Shown here: piece after piece, positions 1-8,874 of the stretch
Position numbering within the stretch: the first letter of the stretch is position 1
Layout of the letters: each line of letters opens with the position of its first letter
Assembly: GCF_025960875.1 (NCBI RefSeq)
Contig: NZ_JAODLR010000028.1
Coordinates: 1-54,917 of the forward strand
DNA: 54,917 bases
Source of the DNA: Crystallibacter permensis
Lineage (GTDB): Bacteria > Actinomycetota > Actinomycetes > Actinomycetales > Micrococcaceae
Direction: 5' to 3'
The notes under the pieces: model-generated
Told to the model about the DNA's origin: nothing
The model's database searches: none
The model's input: the letters and a program-made list of their open reading frames with translations, nothing else
Made by a program: the position numbers and the translations under genes

Positions 1-84
1 CAGCTTCTGCTTGGTGCCGTTGTGCAGGACCTTCAGGCGCTCGAGCTCGGCGACGGAGTTGGCGGGAGCAGCTGCGATGGACAT
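1..84 (-). CDS. N-terminal fragment of an unidentified protein
   Basis: A reading frame opens on the minus strand at the ATG at 84-82 and runs off the window edge after 28 codons. It begins MSIAAAPANSVAELERLKVL. An AGGAG ribosome site sits six bases before the ATG, which is the main reason to accept it. It lies 51 bases after the stop of the upstream MHS transporter on the same strand, so the two are probably co-transcribed. The residues available do not identify a family and I assign no function. Confidence 0.6.
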   Translation of the reverse strand, partial: MSIAAAPANSVAELERLKVLHNGTKQKL

Positions 85-135
85 TGAATCTCCTAAAGAA
101 TCAGTTATTGATGTAGCGATGGGTGGGGGAAGCAT

Positions 136-1536
136 TTATTCGTGCCGCAGCGGTTCGTTGCTGGTTTCGCGGGAGAGCGAGACAGCGACCAGGGAGATGA
201 TCGCGGCGGCCACGAGGTAGAACGCCGGCGCCAGGTTGCTCGCGGTCGCGGCGATCAGCAGTGTTGCCATCATCGGCGCGGTGCCGCCGAAGAGGGCGTT
301 GGAGAGGTTGAAGCTCACCGCGAAGCCGCTGTAGCGTACGCGGGTCGGGAACATTTCGGCCAGGAAGCTGGGCAGCGTGCCGTCGTTGAGGGTCAGCATC
401 GCGCCGAGCAGGATCTGGACCAGGACGATGACCAGGAAGTTGCCGGTGCCCAGCAGGCTGAACGCAGGAACGGTCAGCACGATGAACAGCACGGAGGCGG
501 TGATGAGGACCTTCTTGCGGCCGAACCGGTCCGAGAGCATGCCGGTCAGGAAGATGAAGCCGATGTACGTCAGCAGGGCGATTGTCGTCGCGATGTAGGA
601 CTCGGTGGCGCCCAGGCCAAGTTCCTGTGACAGGTAGGTGGGCATGTAGCTGAGGATGACGTAGAAACCGACGGCGTTGAGCAGCACCGCGCCGACGGCC
701 TGCAGCAGCTGGCGCCAATGGGTGCGGAACATGTCCTTGACCGGCGCCTTCACGGCGTGGTCTTCGGCGGCCAGCGCCCGGAAGGCCGGGGTGTCTTCCA
801 GCCGGGTCCGGATGTAGCGGCCGATCAGGCCCATCGGGGCGGCCAGCAGGAACGGCAGCCGCCATCCCCAGTCCTGCATCTGGCTGTCATCGAGCAGCCC
901 GGTCAGCAGCGCCGCGAGCAGCGAGCCGAGCAGCAGGCCGGTGGCGGTGCTGGCCGGCACGACGGCGGCATATAGACCGCGCCGGTTCGGCGGGGCGTAC
1001 TCGACGAGGAAGGCCGACGCGCCGGCGTATTCACCCGAGGCGGAAAAGCCCTGCACGACCCGGATGATCAGCAACAGGATCGGGGCCCAGATGCCGATCG
1101 TCGCGTAGCCGGGGATCAGCGCGATGCAGAACGTGGCCGCGGACATGATCAGGATTGACCAGGACAGGGCGGTCCGCCGGCCGATCCGGTCGCCGATATG
1201 CCCCCAGACAAAGCCGCCCAGAGGCCGCACCAGGAAGGAGATGGCGAAGAGCGCGAAGGTCAGCAGGAGCCCGGTCTGCGGATCGGACTCCGGGAAGAAC
1301 ACGGCCGTGATGGTGACGGCGAGATAGCCGTAGACCGCGTAGTCGAACCACTCGACGAAGTTACCGATAAAGCTCGCGGCGATGACCTTGCGCCGGGTGT
1401 CCCGGCCAACGTTCGGCTCAAGCCGGCGCTGGCCGCTGAGGGAGGGATCACCGTCATTGGAAAAGGCCACAGCGGGTACATCTTTCGTTCCTGGAACGGG
1501 GGCGCCATTGCCTGCCCGAGTTTTGCTTAGTTTCAT
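136..1536 (-). CDS. MFS transporter, metabolite:H+ symporter (MHS) type
   Basis: A 466-residue integral membrane protein of the major facilitator superfamily. Two copies of the MFS loop signature are visible, GHIGDRIGRR between helices 2 and 3 and GMLSDRFGRK in the second half. The ASFIGNFVEWFDYAVYG segment entering helix 1 is typical of the MHS subgroup (proline/betaine, alpha-ketoglutarate, shikimate carriers). Members use the proton gradient to import organic acids or osmolytes; the substrate here cannot be read from sequence. I start it at the ATG at 1536. An in-frame ATG at 1575 would add 13 residues but lies against a GCAAC-AGT-GTTGC palindrome (1577-1589) that looks like an operator. 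It follows the cytosine deaminase gene, separated by an intrinsic terminator, so it is probably its own transcription unit. Confidence 0.88.
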   Translation of the reverse strand: MKLSKTRAGNGAPVPGTKDVPAVAFSNDGDPSLSGQRRLEPNVGRDTRRKVIAASFIGNFVEWFDYAVYGYLAVTITAVFFPESDPQTGLLLTFALFAISFLVRPLGGFVWGHIGDRIGRRTALSWSILIMSAATFCIALIPGYATIGIWAPILLLIIRVVQGFSASGEYAGASAFLVEYAPPNRRGLYAAVVPASTATGLLLGSLLAALLTGLLDDSQMQDWGWRLPFLLAAPMGLIGRYIRTRLEDTPAFRALAAEDHAVKAPVKDMFRTHWRQLLQAVGAVLLNAVGFYVILSYMPTYLSQELGLGATESYIATTIALLTYIGFIFLTGMLSDRFGRKKVLITASVLFIVLTVPAFSLLGTGNFLVIVLVQILLGAMLTLNDGTLPSFLAEMFPTRVRYSGFAVSFNLSNALFGGTAPMMATLLIAATASNLAPAFYLVAAAIISLVAVSLSRETSNEPLRHE

Positions 1537-1576
1537 GGGGGAAAACCATCCAGATTTTGGTGGAGTTGCATTCACT

Positions 1577-1589
1577 GCAACAGTGTTGC
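1577..1589. promoter_or_regulatory. Palindrome upstream of the MHS transporter gene
   Basis: GCAAC-AGT-GTTGC is a perfect 5+3+5 inverted repeat about 40 bases before the chosen start of the transporter. Its position suits an operator. No regulator can be tied to it from the sequence. Confidence 0.3.
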
Positions 1590-1632
1590 GTCAACCATAA
1601 GATGTGCCCTGTGTCACTGTCAATCCTTTTGG

Positions 1633-1674
1633 GCAAAAGAAAGCGCCCTTCCCGGAGTTTCCGGGAAGGGGCGC
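1633..1674 (-). terminator. Intrinsic terminator after the cytosine deaminase gene
   Basis: Read on the minus strand, a stem of about 13 base pairs (GCGCCCCTTCCCGG against CCGGGAAGGGCGC, one extra G) with loop AAACT is followed by the T-rich tract TTTCTTTT. This is a good rho-independent terminator. It ends the permease-deaminase unit before the MHS transporter. Confidence 0.8.
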
Positions 1675-1699
1675 GCAACAGCGTTGTTCTTACGGCAAT

Positions 1700-2173
1700 T
1701 TACTTGAGCTGGTTCAACTGGTTCTCGGTGAGTTCGCCAATGTCTTCCGCCCACAGCTCCGGCTGGGCCTGCTGGAAGTCCTGCATGAGCTGTGTGCACC
1801 GCTCATCGTTGAGGACGATGACCTCAACACCCCGTGACCGCAGAAGGTCCAGTTCACCTGGAAAAGTGGTGGATTCGCCAACGACGACGGTCGGGATTTT
1901 GAACTGGATGATCGTTCCGGCGCACATCGCGCAGGGCGCCAGGGTGGTGTAGAGAACGGTGTCCGTATAGGTGTTCTGGCGGCCGGCTGCCCGAATGCAA
2001 TCAATTTCTCCGTGGGCAGTAGGGTCCCCTTGCTGAAACCGTTGATTGTGTCCCGTGGCGATCAACTGGCCGTTTCGCTCGAGGGCGGCGCCTATGGGAA
2101 CACCACCCGTTGACATGCTCTTTCGTGCAGCTTCCACGGCGGCTTCGAAACTGGGTCGTGACAAGGTAGGCAT
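1700..2173 (-). CDS. Cytosine deaminase, yeast FCY1-like fold
   Basis: A 157-residue zinc-dependent deaminase of the CDA superfamily. It matches the yeast cytosine deaminase pattern along nearly its whole length: GGVPIG, GHN-RFQ-G, then HGE (His54, Glu56), TLAPCAMC (Cys81, Cys84) and the terminal W-EDIGE, where Asp144 corresponds to the substrate-binding Asp155 of the yeast enzyme. His54, Cys81 and Cys84 would hold zinc and Glu56 would be the proton shuttle. It should convert cytosine to uracil and ammonia in the cytoplasm. Bacterial CodA is an unrelated amidohydrolase, so this is a non-orthologous solution. It lies behind an NCS1 permease in the same orientation, which supports import and deamination of cytosine or a close analogue. 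Another small nucleobase remains possible. Confidence 0.85.
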   Translation of the reverse strand: MPTLSRPSFEAAVEAARKSMSTGGVPIGAALERNGQLIATGHNQRFQQGDPTAHGEIDCIRAAGRQNTYTDTVLYTTLAPCAMCAGTIIQFKIPTVVVGESTTFPGELDLLRSRGVEVIVLNDERCTQLMQDFQQAQPELWAEDIGELTENQLNQLK

Positions 2174-2217
2174 GCTGCTCCGGTTCGGTTGGTTGTGTCT
2201 TTAACTGGGAAACGTCT

Positions 2218-2252
2218 GTACGGCCGGAGCTGAGTGCCAGCTCCGGCCGTAC
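2218..2252 (-). terminator. Intercistronic hairpin between permease and deaminase genes
   Basis: A perfect 14-bp inverted repeat (GTACGGCCGGAGCT and its complement) with the 7-base loop GAGTGCC lies in the 157-base gap between the two genes. No T-run follows on the minus strand. It may be a leaky terminator or an mRNA-stabilising element rather than a full stop. Confidence 0.6.
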
Positions 2253-2330
2253 AGGGGAGAGTGTCAAGTAACTGCAGGCATAAGGCTGCACTCCCAAGGA
2301 TTACTCATTGACTTGCTGATGGGAAGGCCG

Positions 2331-3878
2331 TCAGGACACGCCGCCGTGGGTTGCATCCAGATGGCGGCCGCGCTCCTTCTCTTTAGGCACAGCTGCGGGC
2401 TCCGGCATGGAAAGGTTGGAGATGCTGGCGGCATAGCGGCGGTGGATGCGCGGGCCGAGAATTGCGTACACCGTGGCGCTGGTCAGTCCGCCGGCGAGCC
2501 AGGACAGGTCCAGTCCGCCCATGGCGACGGCGATGGGGCCCTGCGTGGCCGGGAGAATGCCATACATGAACAGCCACGTGGCGAAGATGCCGGCAAACAG
2601 GGCGGTCACTCCTGCCCAGTTCACGACGGGCAGCCTGTGGGTGCCGATGGGGTCGAAGAGGCGGGTCGGGTCCTGGGGCTGGCGGCGCTCAATGCCGTAG
2701 TAGTGGACCAGCATAATGCCTCCCCAGGATGCAACCCAGGCGACGAGCCCAATGAGCCACGAGTCGAGTATGGCCGCGAAGTTGGTTTGGTAGATGAAGA
2801 AGATGACTGCGATCAGGGCGAAGACGCCGACAATCAGGTTCAGGACGCGTCGCTTGACGCGTACATCGAGGGCCTGTGCTGCCACCGAGAACGTGTAAAT
2901 GTTCAGGATGTTCGTGGCGATGGGGCCGTGCAGAACCATCAGCAGGACGGGGATGGCCAGAGCTCCGTAGTTTTCCACGATGAGCTGCCCGGGATCAATG
3001 CTTCCGCTCTTCGTTGCGAGACTGGCGCCGAGTACGCCGAGCCATACGACCGGGATGAACTGGCCCAGCACCGAAGCCAGGTACAGACGTTTCTTCGAGG
3101 TCTTGGTGCTCACGAAGCGTGAGTAGTCCGCCGCGTAAGTGAACCAGGTGATTCCCCAGCCGATTCCGATGGCGGTCATGACGGCGCTCATGGCTGCGAT
3201 ACGTTCGGTGCCCGTGAGGATTTCTCCTACCGGACCGGCATAGCTCCAGTCGATATCCATGCCGAACCACGCGACAGCGGACATGGCGATGAGGACCAGG
3301 ATCGTGGGCGGAACGGTCCAGCGTTCGAAGGCAGCGATGGCTTTGTAGCCGAAGAAGGCGATCAGGACCTGCAGCCCCATGATGAGTGCGGCAACGCCGA
3401 TCTTCCAGGCGTAATTTTCCTGGGTCGGGTCTACCCAGCCGATGCTCCCGAACAGGGCCATGACCAGGTCGAGGATGATCCAGGTGTTGACTGCGCACCA
3501 ACCGATGCCCAGTGTTGCCTGGATGGTAGCCGGTATGTAGTTGCCTCGGCGGCCGAATGCTGCACGTGCAAGGACCATTCCGGTGGCGCCGGTTTTCTGG
3601 CCGAGCAGGACGAAGAAGCCGAACAGCACCATGCCGATCAAGTTGCCGAGGACGAGGACCGTTACGGTGTCGGCGAAACCGAGGCCGAGGTTGATGCCGA
3701 GAGCTCCGAGAACCCAGTTGATAGGCGCGAGGTTCGCGCCTGCCCAGATCCAGAATTGGCCTGACACTTTGCGCGTCCGGGAGGACTCGGGAATGCACTG
3801 CAGGTCTTGCTCCACGTCGTCGTGCGACGTAGAACCTGTGGTGGGGGAAGAAGGGGTGCCCTGTTGGTTCTGAATCAT
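2331..3878 (-). CDS. NCS1-family nucleobase permease (cytosine/purine type)
   Basis: A 515-residue membrane protein of the nucleobase:cation symporter-1 family (CodB/PucI group). After a hydrophilic head of about 40 residues, the segment FWIWAGANLAPINWVLGAL shows the family's W-G-N motif at the first helix, followed by about 12 hydrophobic segments. It should import a nucleobase or related ring compound across the cytoplasmic membrane with Na+ or H+. The ATG at 3878 has a strong GGAGG site. The gene is divergent from a PucR regulator (108-base gap) and followed by a cytosine deaminase, so cytosine is the most likely substrate; allantoin, hydantoin or uracil are alternatives. Confidence 0.88.
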   Translation of the reverse strand: MIQNQQGTPSSPTTGSTSHDDVEQDLQCIPESSRTRKVSGQFWIWAGANLAPINWVLGALGINLGLGFADTVTVLVLGNLIGMVLFGFFVLLGQKTGATGMVLARAAFGRRGNYIPATIQATLGIGWCAVNTWIILDLVMALFGSIGWVDPTQENYAWKIGVAALIMGLQVLIAFFGYKAIAAFERWTVPPTILVLIAMSAVAWFGMDIDWSYAGPVGEILTGTERIAAMSAVMTAIGIGWGITWFTYAADYSRFVSTKTSKKRLYLASVLGQFIPVVWLGVLGASLATKSGSIDPGQLIVENYGALAIPVLLMVLHGPIATNILNIYTFSVAAQALDVRVKRRVLNLIVGVFALIAVIFFIYQTNFAAILDSWLIGLVAWVASWGGIMLVHYYGIERRQPQDPTRLFDPIGTHRLPVVNWAGVTALFAGIFATWLFMYGILPATQGPIAVAMGGLDLSWLAGGLTSATVYAILGPRIHRRYAASISNLSMPEPAAVPKEKERGRHLDATHGGVS

Positions 3879-3986
3879 TAGATTCCTCCGGTGAGTTTTG
3901 GGACTGCGTCAATGCTATGTGGGATGAGTCACATGATCTATATTCGATATGTCGCATAGGCACTAAATGAACTGGACAAAACGTCA
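3879..3986. promoter_or_regulatory. Divergent control region, permease / PucR regulator
   Basis: This 108-base gap is clearly richer in A+T than its surroundings. It contains an ATGTG-N8-CACAT inverted repeat and a second short ATATGTCGCATAG segment of similar composition. Both promoters and the PucR binding site should lie here. I could not pick confident -35/-10 boxes. Confidence 0.45.
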
Positions 3987-5495
3987 ATGAACATTGAGCT
4001 CGATGAGGTACTCAACCACGAGGCGTTCCGAAGGGCTGGTCCTATTGTCCGTGCGGGCGCCGCGTTTGTGCCCGGACGCCAGGTGCGGTGGGTTCATTCA
4101 AGCGAAGTCATGGATATCGCTCCGCTGCTCAGCGGCGGAGAGCTGCTCCTGACCGGCGGTGTAGAACTCGCAGCTGCATCCGCGGAACAGCGGCAGCAGT
4201 ACATCCGCGACCTCGCTGCCCGCAGTATTGCCGCCCTCGGCATCGAATCCGGCGGACCATTGAAGACAATTCCCGCTGATCTCATCCAGACAGCCGAGGC
4301 ACATGAGTTGCCCCTGATTGAACTGCGGAAGGTTGCACCCTTTGTGCAGATAGCCCAGTCCATCAACAGTCTCCTGGTCACCCGATCGGTCGACCTTCTG
4401 CGCCAAGCGGATGTTCTGTCCCAAAATCTGGCAGCCGAGCTGGCGAACGGTGGAGGCTTGAAGGAGCTCCTGCAGCTCCTTGCCAGAGAGATCCCGGCCG
4501 ATGTGACGGTCCTGGACGGGGCAGGAACGGTCATCGAGCAGGCAATGGCGCCGGCGGCTGCCGAAACCCAGTCCGAAGGCGATCTCCCTCCACTCGAATT
4601 CGATATCTCCCAGCGGGGTACGGTGACAGCTTCCTTGCGCCTCTGCCCCAAAACGGATGGCGACAGCTCATGGGCGCAGGTTGTCGGTGACCGGGCAGCG
4701 AGCATCCTGGCGCTGGCGTTGCATGGACGGCACACGCCGGATCTTGTGGACGTTGCGGGCAAGGAGTTGGTGCGATCTATTTTGGGCGGAGTCCAAGGCC
4801 AGCGGCTGAGGCAGCTTTGCCGAACAGCCGGAATGGATCCCGACGACCAGTTTGTGGTCGTTCTCGGTAGGCCGCTGGGAGCCGGCTGTCGTTGGGCCGG
4901 CGTCGAGCGGCTGGTCCGCAAATACCAGACAAAGGCCATTGTTTATGTCCAGCAGCAAGAAATGGTCGCTGTGGCAGCCCTTCCCGCAAAGAGGTCGCGT
5001 GCCCGCCGGGCAACGTTATTGTCTGAATTAAAAGCGGGTGTGGTCGACCAACCCCAGGTATTGGTGGTCGGTCCCGTGTCGGCGGGGATTGCCGATGCCG
5101 CGCGCTCCCTTGCGGAGACGAGGCTGACTTTCGATCTGGCCCCCGCGGGGACTGGGCCTGGTTCCGTTATCGACGCAGATGCTTTCGTGATAGAACGTTT
5201 GGCGTCCCAAGCTTCCGGCGACGAAGCAATACATCACGTGGTGGATGAGCTCCTCGGCGGGCTCATTGCACACGATGACGCCCGACGTTCGCGCTTGCTC
5301 GAAACGCTTGACGAATGGTTGGCCTCCGGCTGCAACACGGCGGAAACTGCGCGGGCGATGCACCTTGAGCGCCAGTCTTTGTACAACCGGTTGGAGAAGA
5401 TTTTCGAGCTCATCGGCGGGGACCCCCGCGGTACCGACAGACTAGCGGGGCTTCATCTGGCCGCACGGCTTGGGCGCTATTTCCGTTCGTCCTGA
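3987..5495 (+). CDS. PucR-family transcriptional regulator
   Basis: A 502-residue regulator with the PucR layout: an N-terminal ligand-sensing domain (about residues 8-125, with LLLTGGVELA and a LPLIELRK segment), a GGDEF-like middle region, and a C-terminal PucR helix-turn-helix (about 435-500, with NTAETARAMHLERQSLYNRL). Relatives are usually activators of purine, allantoin or pyrimidine catabolism in Gram-positive bacteria. Divergence from the NCS1 permease-deaminase operon makes that its likely target. The ribosome site before the ATG is weak, but no better in-frame start is close by. It converges with the GntR gene downstream. Confidence 0.88.
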   Translation: MNIELDEVLNHEAFRRAGPIVRAGAAFVPGRQVRWVHSSEVMDIAPLLSGGELLLTGGVELAAASAEQRQQYIRDLAARSIAALGIESGGPLKTIPADLIQTAEAHELPLIELRKVAPFVQIAQSINSLLVTRSVDLLRQADVLSQNLAAELANGGGLKELLQLLAREIPADVTVLDGAGTVIEQAMAPAAAETQSEGDLPPLEFDISQRGTVTASLRLCPKTDGDSSWAQVVGDRAASILALALHGRHTPDLVDVAGKELVRSILGGVQGQRLRQLCRTAGMDPDDQFVVVLGRPLGAGCRWAGVERLVRKYQTKAIVYVQQQEMVAVAALPAKRSRARRATLLSELKAGVVDQPQVLVVGPVSAGIADAARSLAETRLTFDLAPAGTGPGSVIDADAFVIERLASQASGDEAIHHVVDELLGGLIAHDDARRSRLLETLDEWLASGCNTAETARAMHLERQSLYNRLEKIFELIGGDPRGTDRLAGLHLAARLGRYFRSS

Positions 5496-5536
5496 GCCGG
5501 ATTGGCGCCACCGGATGCCCGGTCTTCCGTCGAAAA

Positions 5537-6208
5537 CTAGAGAACCTTCCGGATGGTCTCTTCGAAACTCGTGACGTGTTCCAACGCTAAAGTGCCGGCT
5601 TTGTCTGTATCGCCGGCAACAATCGCGTCCAGCAGTTCCACGTGTTCGGTGATGTGGCCGGCGATCGATGGTACGCGGTCCAGCACCAGGCACCAGATGC
5701 GCGTGGCGAGATTGTCCAGCCGGATGAGGGTTTCTTCCAGATGCTGGTTGCCCGCGGCTTTGTAGATTAGCCGGTGCACGCTCAGGTCGTAGCGCATCAG
5801 CGCATGCTTCTGGGGCTTCTGGCCGTCGAGGCGTTCAATGTCGCGGGCCAGATTGTGCAACTCTTCCTTGACCTCGGAACTGGCCATCCGGGCGGCCCGC
5901 CGGGCAGCCAGGGGCTCAAGCGCCTGCCTCAGTTCCGAAACATCGGCCAGGGCGGTGATGTCAACGATGGTGGCAAAGGTTCCTCTGCGCGGATAGGAGG
6001 TGACCATGTGGTCGATCTCCAAACGCTTGAGCGCCTCGCGGACAGGCGTACGGCCGATGCCCATCTCGGCGGCCAGTTGCCCGTCATTGATCGGTTCCCC
6101 GGGGCGGATGTCCAGCATGATGAGTTTGTCCCTGAGTTCACGGTAGGCGCGCTCGGCCAGCGAGAGGGACAGATCGGCACTGTGGGCCGATTCAGCAATG
6201 ATGCTCAT
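5537..6208 (-). CDS. GntR/FCD regulator, probable controller of the sarcosine operon
   Basis: A 223-residue GntR-family protein. The winged helix occupies about residues 15-85 (YRELRDKLIMLDIRPGEPI, then GIGRTPVREALKRLE as recognition helix). The all-helical FCD effector domain follows, with metal-ligand-like Asp/His positions including the YDLSVHRL segment. An AAGGAG site precedes the ATG at 6208. It is divergent from glyA-soxBDAG, and the gap holds a near-consensus promoter with a 14-bp palindrome, so it very likely represses that operon. Its effector may be sarcosine, glycine, dimethylglycine or a C1 compound; this is inferred from position only. Confidence 0.87.
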   Translation of the reverse strand: MSIIAESAHSADLSLSLAERAYRELRDKLIMLDIRPGEPINDGQLAAEMGIGRTPVREALKRLEIDHMVTSYPRRGTFATIVDITALADVSELRQALEPLAARRAARMASSEVKEELHNLARDIERLDGQKPQKHALMRYDLSVHRLIYKAAGNQHLEETLIRLDNLATRIWCLVLDRVPSIAGHITEHVELLDAIVAGDTDKAGTLALEHVTSFEETIRKVL

Positions 6209-6258
6209 GGGCTCGCTCCTTGGCTGGGCGGGATTCTTGCCGACAAATTTTACGGCTG

Positions 6259-6287
6259 TTGACAGGCTGTGATCACCATCATACTAT
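6259..6287 (+). promoter_or_regulatory. Sigma70-type promoter of the sarcosine operon
   Basis: A perfect TTGACA (6259-6264), a 17-base spacer and TACTAT (6282-6287) form one of the best vegetative promoters in the window. Transcription should begin near 6294, giving a leader of about 50 bases to the AAAGGAGAG site and the glyA ATG. Confidence 0.75.
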
Positions 6288-6297
6288 TACAACCAGT

Positions 6298-6311
6298 TCT
6301 GATATATCAGA
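6298..6311. promoter_or_regulatory. Operator-like palindrome at the sarcosine operon start site
   Basis: TCTGATATATCAGA is a perfect 14-bp palindrome positioned just downstream of the -10 box, over or beside +1. GntR-type regulators bind short symmetric sites, and repression by blocking transcript initiation would fit. Confidence 0.6.
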
Positions 6312-6344
6312 TACACATTAGTTGTTTTTCAAAGGAGAGAACGA

Positions 6345-7643
6345 ATGGTGTCTACCCTGACCACCCCGCTGGCAAGCGCCGATCCAGAGGTCGCCGCAGC
6401 CATTGGCCAGGAGTTGGATCGCCAGCAGTCGACGCTGGAAATGATCGCTTCCGAGAACTTCGCCCCGACCGCAGTGATGGAAGCCCAGGGCTCTGTCCTG
6501 ACCAACAAGTACGCCGAGGGCTACCCCGGACGGCGCTATTACGGCGGCTGCGAGCACGTCGACGTAATCGAGCAGTTGGCTATCGACCGGGTCAAGGAAC
6601 TCTTCGGCGCTGAGGCCGCCAACGTCCAGCCGCACTCCGGTGCGCAGGCCAACGCCGCCGCTATGTTCGCGCTGCTGAACCCGGGCGACACGATCCTCGG
6701 CCTGGACCTGGCCCACGGTGGCCACCTGACGCACGGAATGAAGCTCAACTTCTCCGGCAAGCTCTACAACGTTGTTTCCTACGGAGTGTCCGAGGAAGAC
6801 CACAAGATCGATATGGCCGAAGTTGAGCGCCTAGCGGTCGAGAGCAAGCCGAAACTCATCGTGGCCGGCTGGTCCGCTTACTCCCGTCAGCTGGACTTCC
6901 CCGAGTTCCGGCGCATCGCCGATCTTGTCGGCGCCTACCTCATGGTCGACATGGCGCACTTCGCCGGGCTGGTCGCTGCCGGACTGCATCCGAACCCGGT
7001 GCCGTACGCCGACGTCGTTACTACCACTACCCACAAGACCCTCGGCGGTCCCCGTGGCGGCGTGATCCTGTCCAAGCAGGAGCTGGCCAAGAAGATCAAC
7101 TCGGCTGTTTTCCCCGGCCAGCAGGGTGGGCCGCTGGAGCACGTGATCGCGGGCAAGGCCGTTGCGTTCAAGATGGCCGCGTCACCCGAGTTCAAGGAAC
7201 GTCAGCAGCGGACGCTGCAGGGCGCGCGCCTGCTGGCCGACCGACTGCTCCAGGACGATGTGGCCTCGGCCGGCATTAGCCTGGTCAACGGCGGAACCGA
7301 CGTCCACCTGGTGCTGGTGGACCTGCGCAACTCGGAGCTGGATGGCCGGCAGGCCGAAGACCGGCTGCACCGCGTGGGCATCACCGTCAACCGCAACGCC
7401 GTCCCGTTCGACCCGCGCCCGCCGATGGTCTCCTCCGGCCTGCGGATTGGTACGCCGGCGCTGGCTACGCGTGGCTTCGGCGATGCCGAATTCGCCGAGG
7501 TCGCCGACATCATTGCCACGGCTTTGACCCATGAACTAACCGAGGAACTGACCTCGGAGCTCCAGGACCGGGTCACCGTCCTGGCCGATAAATTCCCCCT
7601 CTACCCGAACCTGAATGCTGATACTTCGAACGGAGCACTGTAA
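6345..7643 (+). CDS. glyA: Serine hydroxymethyltransferase, sarcosine-operon copy
   Basis: A 432-residue PLP enzyme that interconverts glycine plus 5,10-methylene-THF with serine. The N-terminal LEMIASENF, the [11 protein letters not shown] segment and the PLP-lysine motif [14 protein letters not shown] (about residues 226-239) are intact and the length is normal. It opens the operon behind an AAAGGAGAG site. The stop shares one base with the soxB start (TAATG). Being beside sarcosine oxidase, it should use the two products of sarcosine oxidation, glycine and methylene-THF, to make serine. A separate housekeeping glyA probably exists elsewhere. Confidence 0.96.
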   Translation: MVSTLTTPLASADPEVAAAIGQELDRQQSTLEMIASENFAPTAVMEAQGSVLTNKYAEGYPGRRYYGGCEHVDVIEQLAIDRVKELFGAEAANVQPHSGAQANAAAMFALLNPGDTILGLDLAHGGHLTHGMKLNFSGKLYNVVSYGVSEEDHKIDMAEVERLAVESKPKLIVAGWSAYSRQLDFPEFRRIADLVGAYLMVDMAHFAGLVAAGLHPNPVPYADVVTTTTHKTLGGPRGGVILSKQELAKKINSAVFPGQQGGPLEHVIAGKAVAFKMAASPEFKERQQRTLQGARLLADRLLQDDVASAGISLVNGGTDVHLVLVDLRNSELDGRQAEDRLHRVGITVNRNAVPFDPRPPMVSSGLRIGTPALATRGFGDAEFAEVADIIATALTHELTEELTSELQDRVTVLADKFPLYPNLNADTSNGAL

Positions 7644-8860
7644 TGGCTGATCTGCTGCCAGAGCACCCGGATTTCCTGTGGCGGAATCCTGAGCCCAAAT
7701 CTTCGTACGACGCCGTTATTGTTGGCGGCGGCGGACATGGCCTGGCTACCGCGTACTACCTGGCCAAGAACTTCGGTATGACTAACATCGCCGTGCTGGA
7801 GCGCGGCTGGCTGGCCGGCGGGAACATGGCCCGCAACACCACCATCATCCGCTCCAACTACCTGTGGGACGAGAGCGCGGGCATCTACGAGCACTCGCTG
7901 AAGCTGTGGGAGCAGCTGCCCGAGGAACTGGAATACGACTTCCTCTTCAGCCAGCGCGGCGTCATGAACCTCGCGCACACCCTGCAGGACGTGCGCGAGA
8001 GCGTGCGCCGCGTCAACGCCAATGTGCTCAACGGTGTGGACGCGGAGTGGATCACCCCGGAACAGGTCAAGGAACTCTGCCCGATCATCAACACCGGGGA
8101 TGACATCCGCTACCCGATCATGGGCGCGACCTACCAGCCGCGCGCCGGCATCGCCAAGCACGACCATGTGGCCTGGGCCTTCGCACGCAAGTGCGACGAG
8201 ATGGGCGTGGACATCATCCAGAACTGCGAGGTCACCGGTTTCATCAAGGACGGCAACCGCGTGGTCGGCGTCGAAACCAACCGCGGCCGGATCAATGCCG
8301 GCAAGGTGGCCCTGGCCGGGGCCGGACACAGCTCCGTGCTGGCCGAACTGGCCGGTTTCGAACTGCCCATCCAGTCCCACCCGCTGCAGGCCCTGGTCTC
8401 CGAGCTGCATGAGCCGGTCCACCCGACGGTCGTCATGTCCAACCACGTGCACGTCTATGTCTCCCAGGCACACAAGGGCGAACTGGTCATGGGCGCGGGC
8501 ATTGACAGCTACAACGGCTACGGCCAGCGCGGCGCTTTCCATGTGATCGAGGAGCAGATGGCTGCCGCCGTCGAGCTCTTCCCGATCTTCGCCCGTGCCC
8601 ACGTGCTGCGCACCTGGGGCGGCATCGTGGACACCACCATGGACGCATCCCCGATCGTGTCCAAGACCCCCATCGACCAGCTCTATGTGAACTGCGGTTG
8701 GGGCACCGGCGGATTCAAGGGCACCCCGGGTGCCGGCTTCACCTTCGCCCACACCATCGCGATGGACGAGCCGCACCCGCTCAACGCCCCGTTTGCCTTG
8801 GACCGATTCGAAACCGGGCACCTGATCGACGAACACGGCGCCGCAGCCGTAGCCCACTAG
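7643..8860 (+). CDS. soxB: Heterotetrameric sarcosine oxidase, beta subunit
   Basis: The 405-residue flavoprotein subunit that dehydrogenates sarcosine. It carries an N-terminal FAD-binding dinucleotide fold ([19 protein letters not shown], residues 25-43) and the conserved RSNYLWDES segment. His173 in the KHDHVAWAF stretch is at the position that carries covalent FMN in the Corynebacterium and Stenotrophomonas enzymes. The C-terminal [12 protein letters not shown] loop is typical of the family. Electrons pass to oxygen and form H2O2. Translation is coupled to glyA by a TAATG overlap. Confidence 0.96.
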   Translation: MADLLPEHPDFLWRNPEPKSSYDAVIVGGGGHGLATAYYLAKNFGMTNIAVLERGWLAGGNMARNTTIIRSNYLWDESAGIYEHSLKLWEQLPEELEYDFLFSQRGVMNLAHTLQDVRESVRRVNANVLNGVDAEWITPEQVKELCPIINTGDDIRYPIMGATYQPRAGIAKHDHVAWAFARKCDEMGVDIIQNCEVTGFIKDGNRVVGVETNRGRINAGKVALAGAGHSSVLAELAGFELPIQSHPLQALVSELHEPVHPTVVMSNHVHVYVSQAHKGELVMGAGIDSYNGYGQRGAFHVIEEQMAAAVELFPIFARAHVLRTWGGIVDTTMDASPIVSKTPIDQLYVNCGWGTGGFKGTPGAGFTFAHTIAMDEPHPLNAPFALDRFETGHLIDEHGAAAVAH

Positions 8861-8874
8861 GAAGGAAAACCACG

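Noticed and set aside
1564-1600. A TTGACG -35 box (1594-1589, minus strand) for the MHS transporter.
   Set aside because: No acceptable -10 box lies 16-18 bases away, so I list only the palindrome.
6294-6344. A glycine or folate riboswitch in the glyA leader.
   Set aside because: The predicted leader is only about 50 bases and lacks the conserved core of either class.
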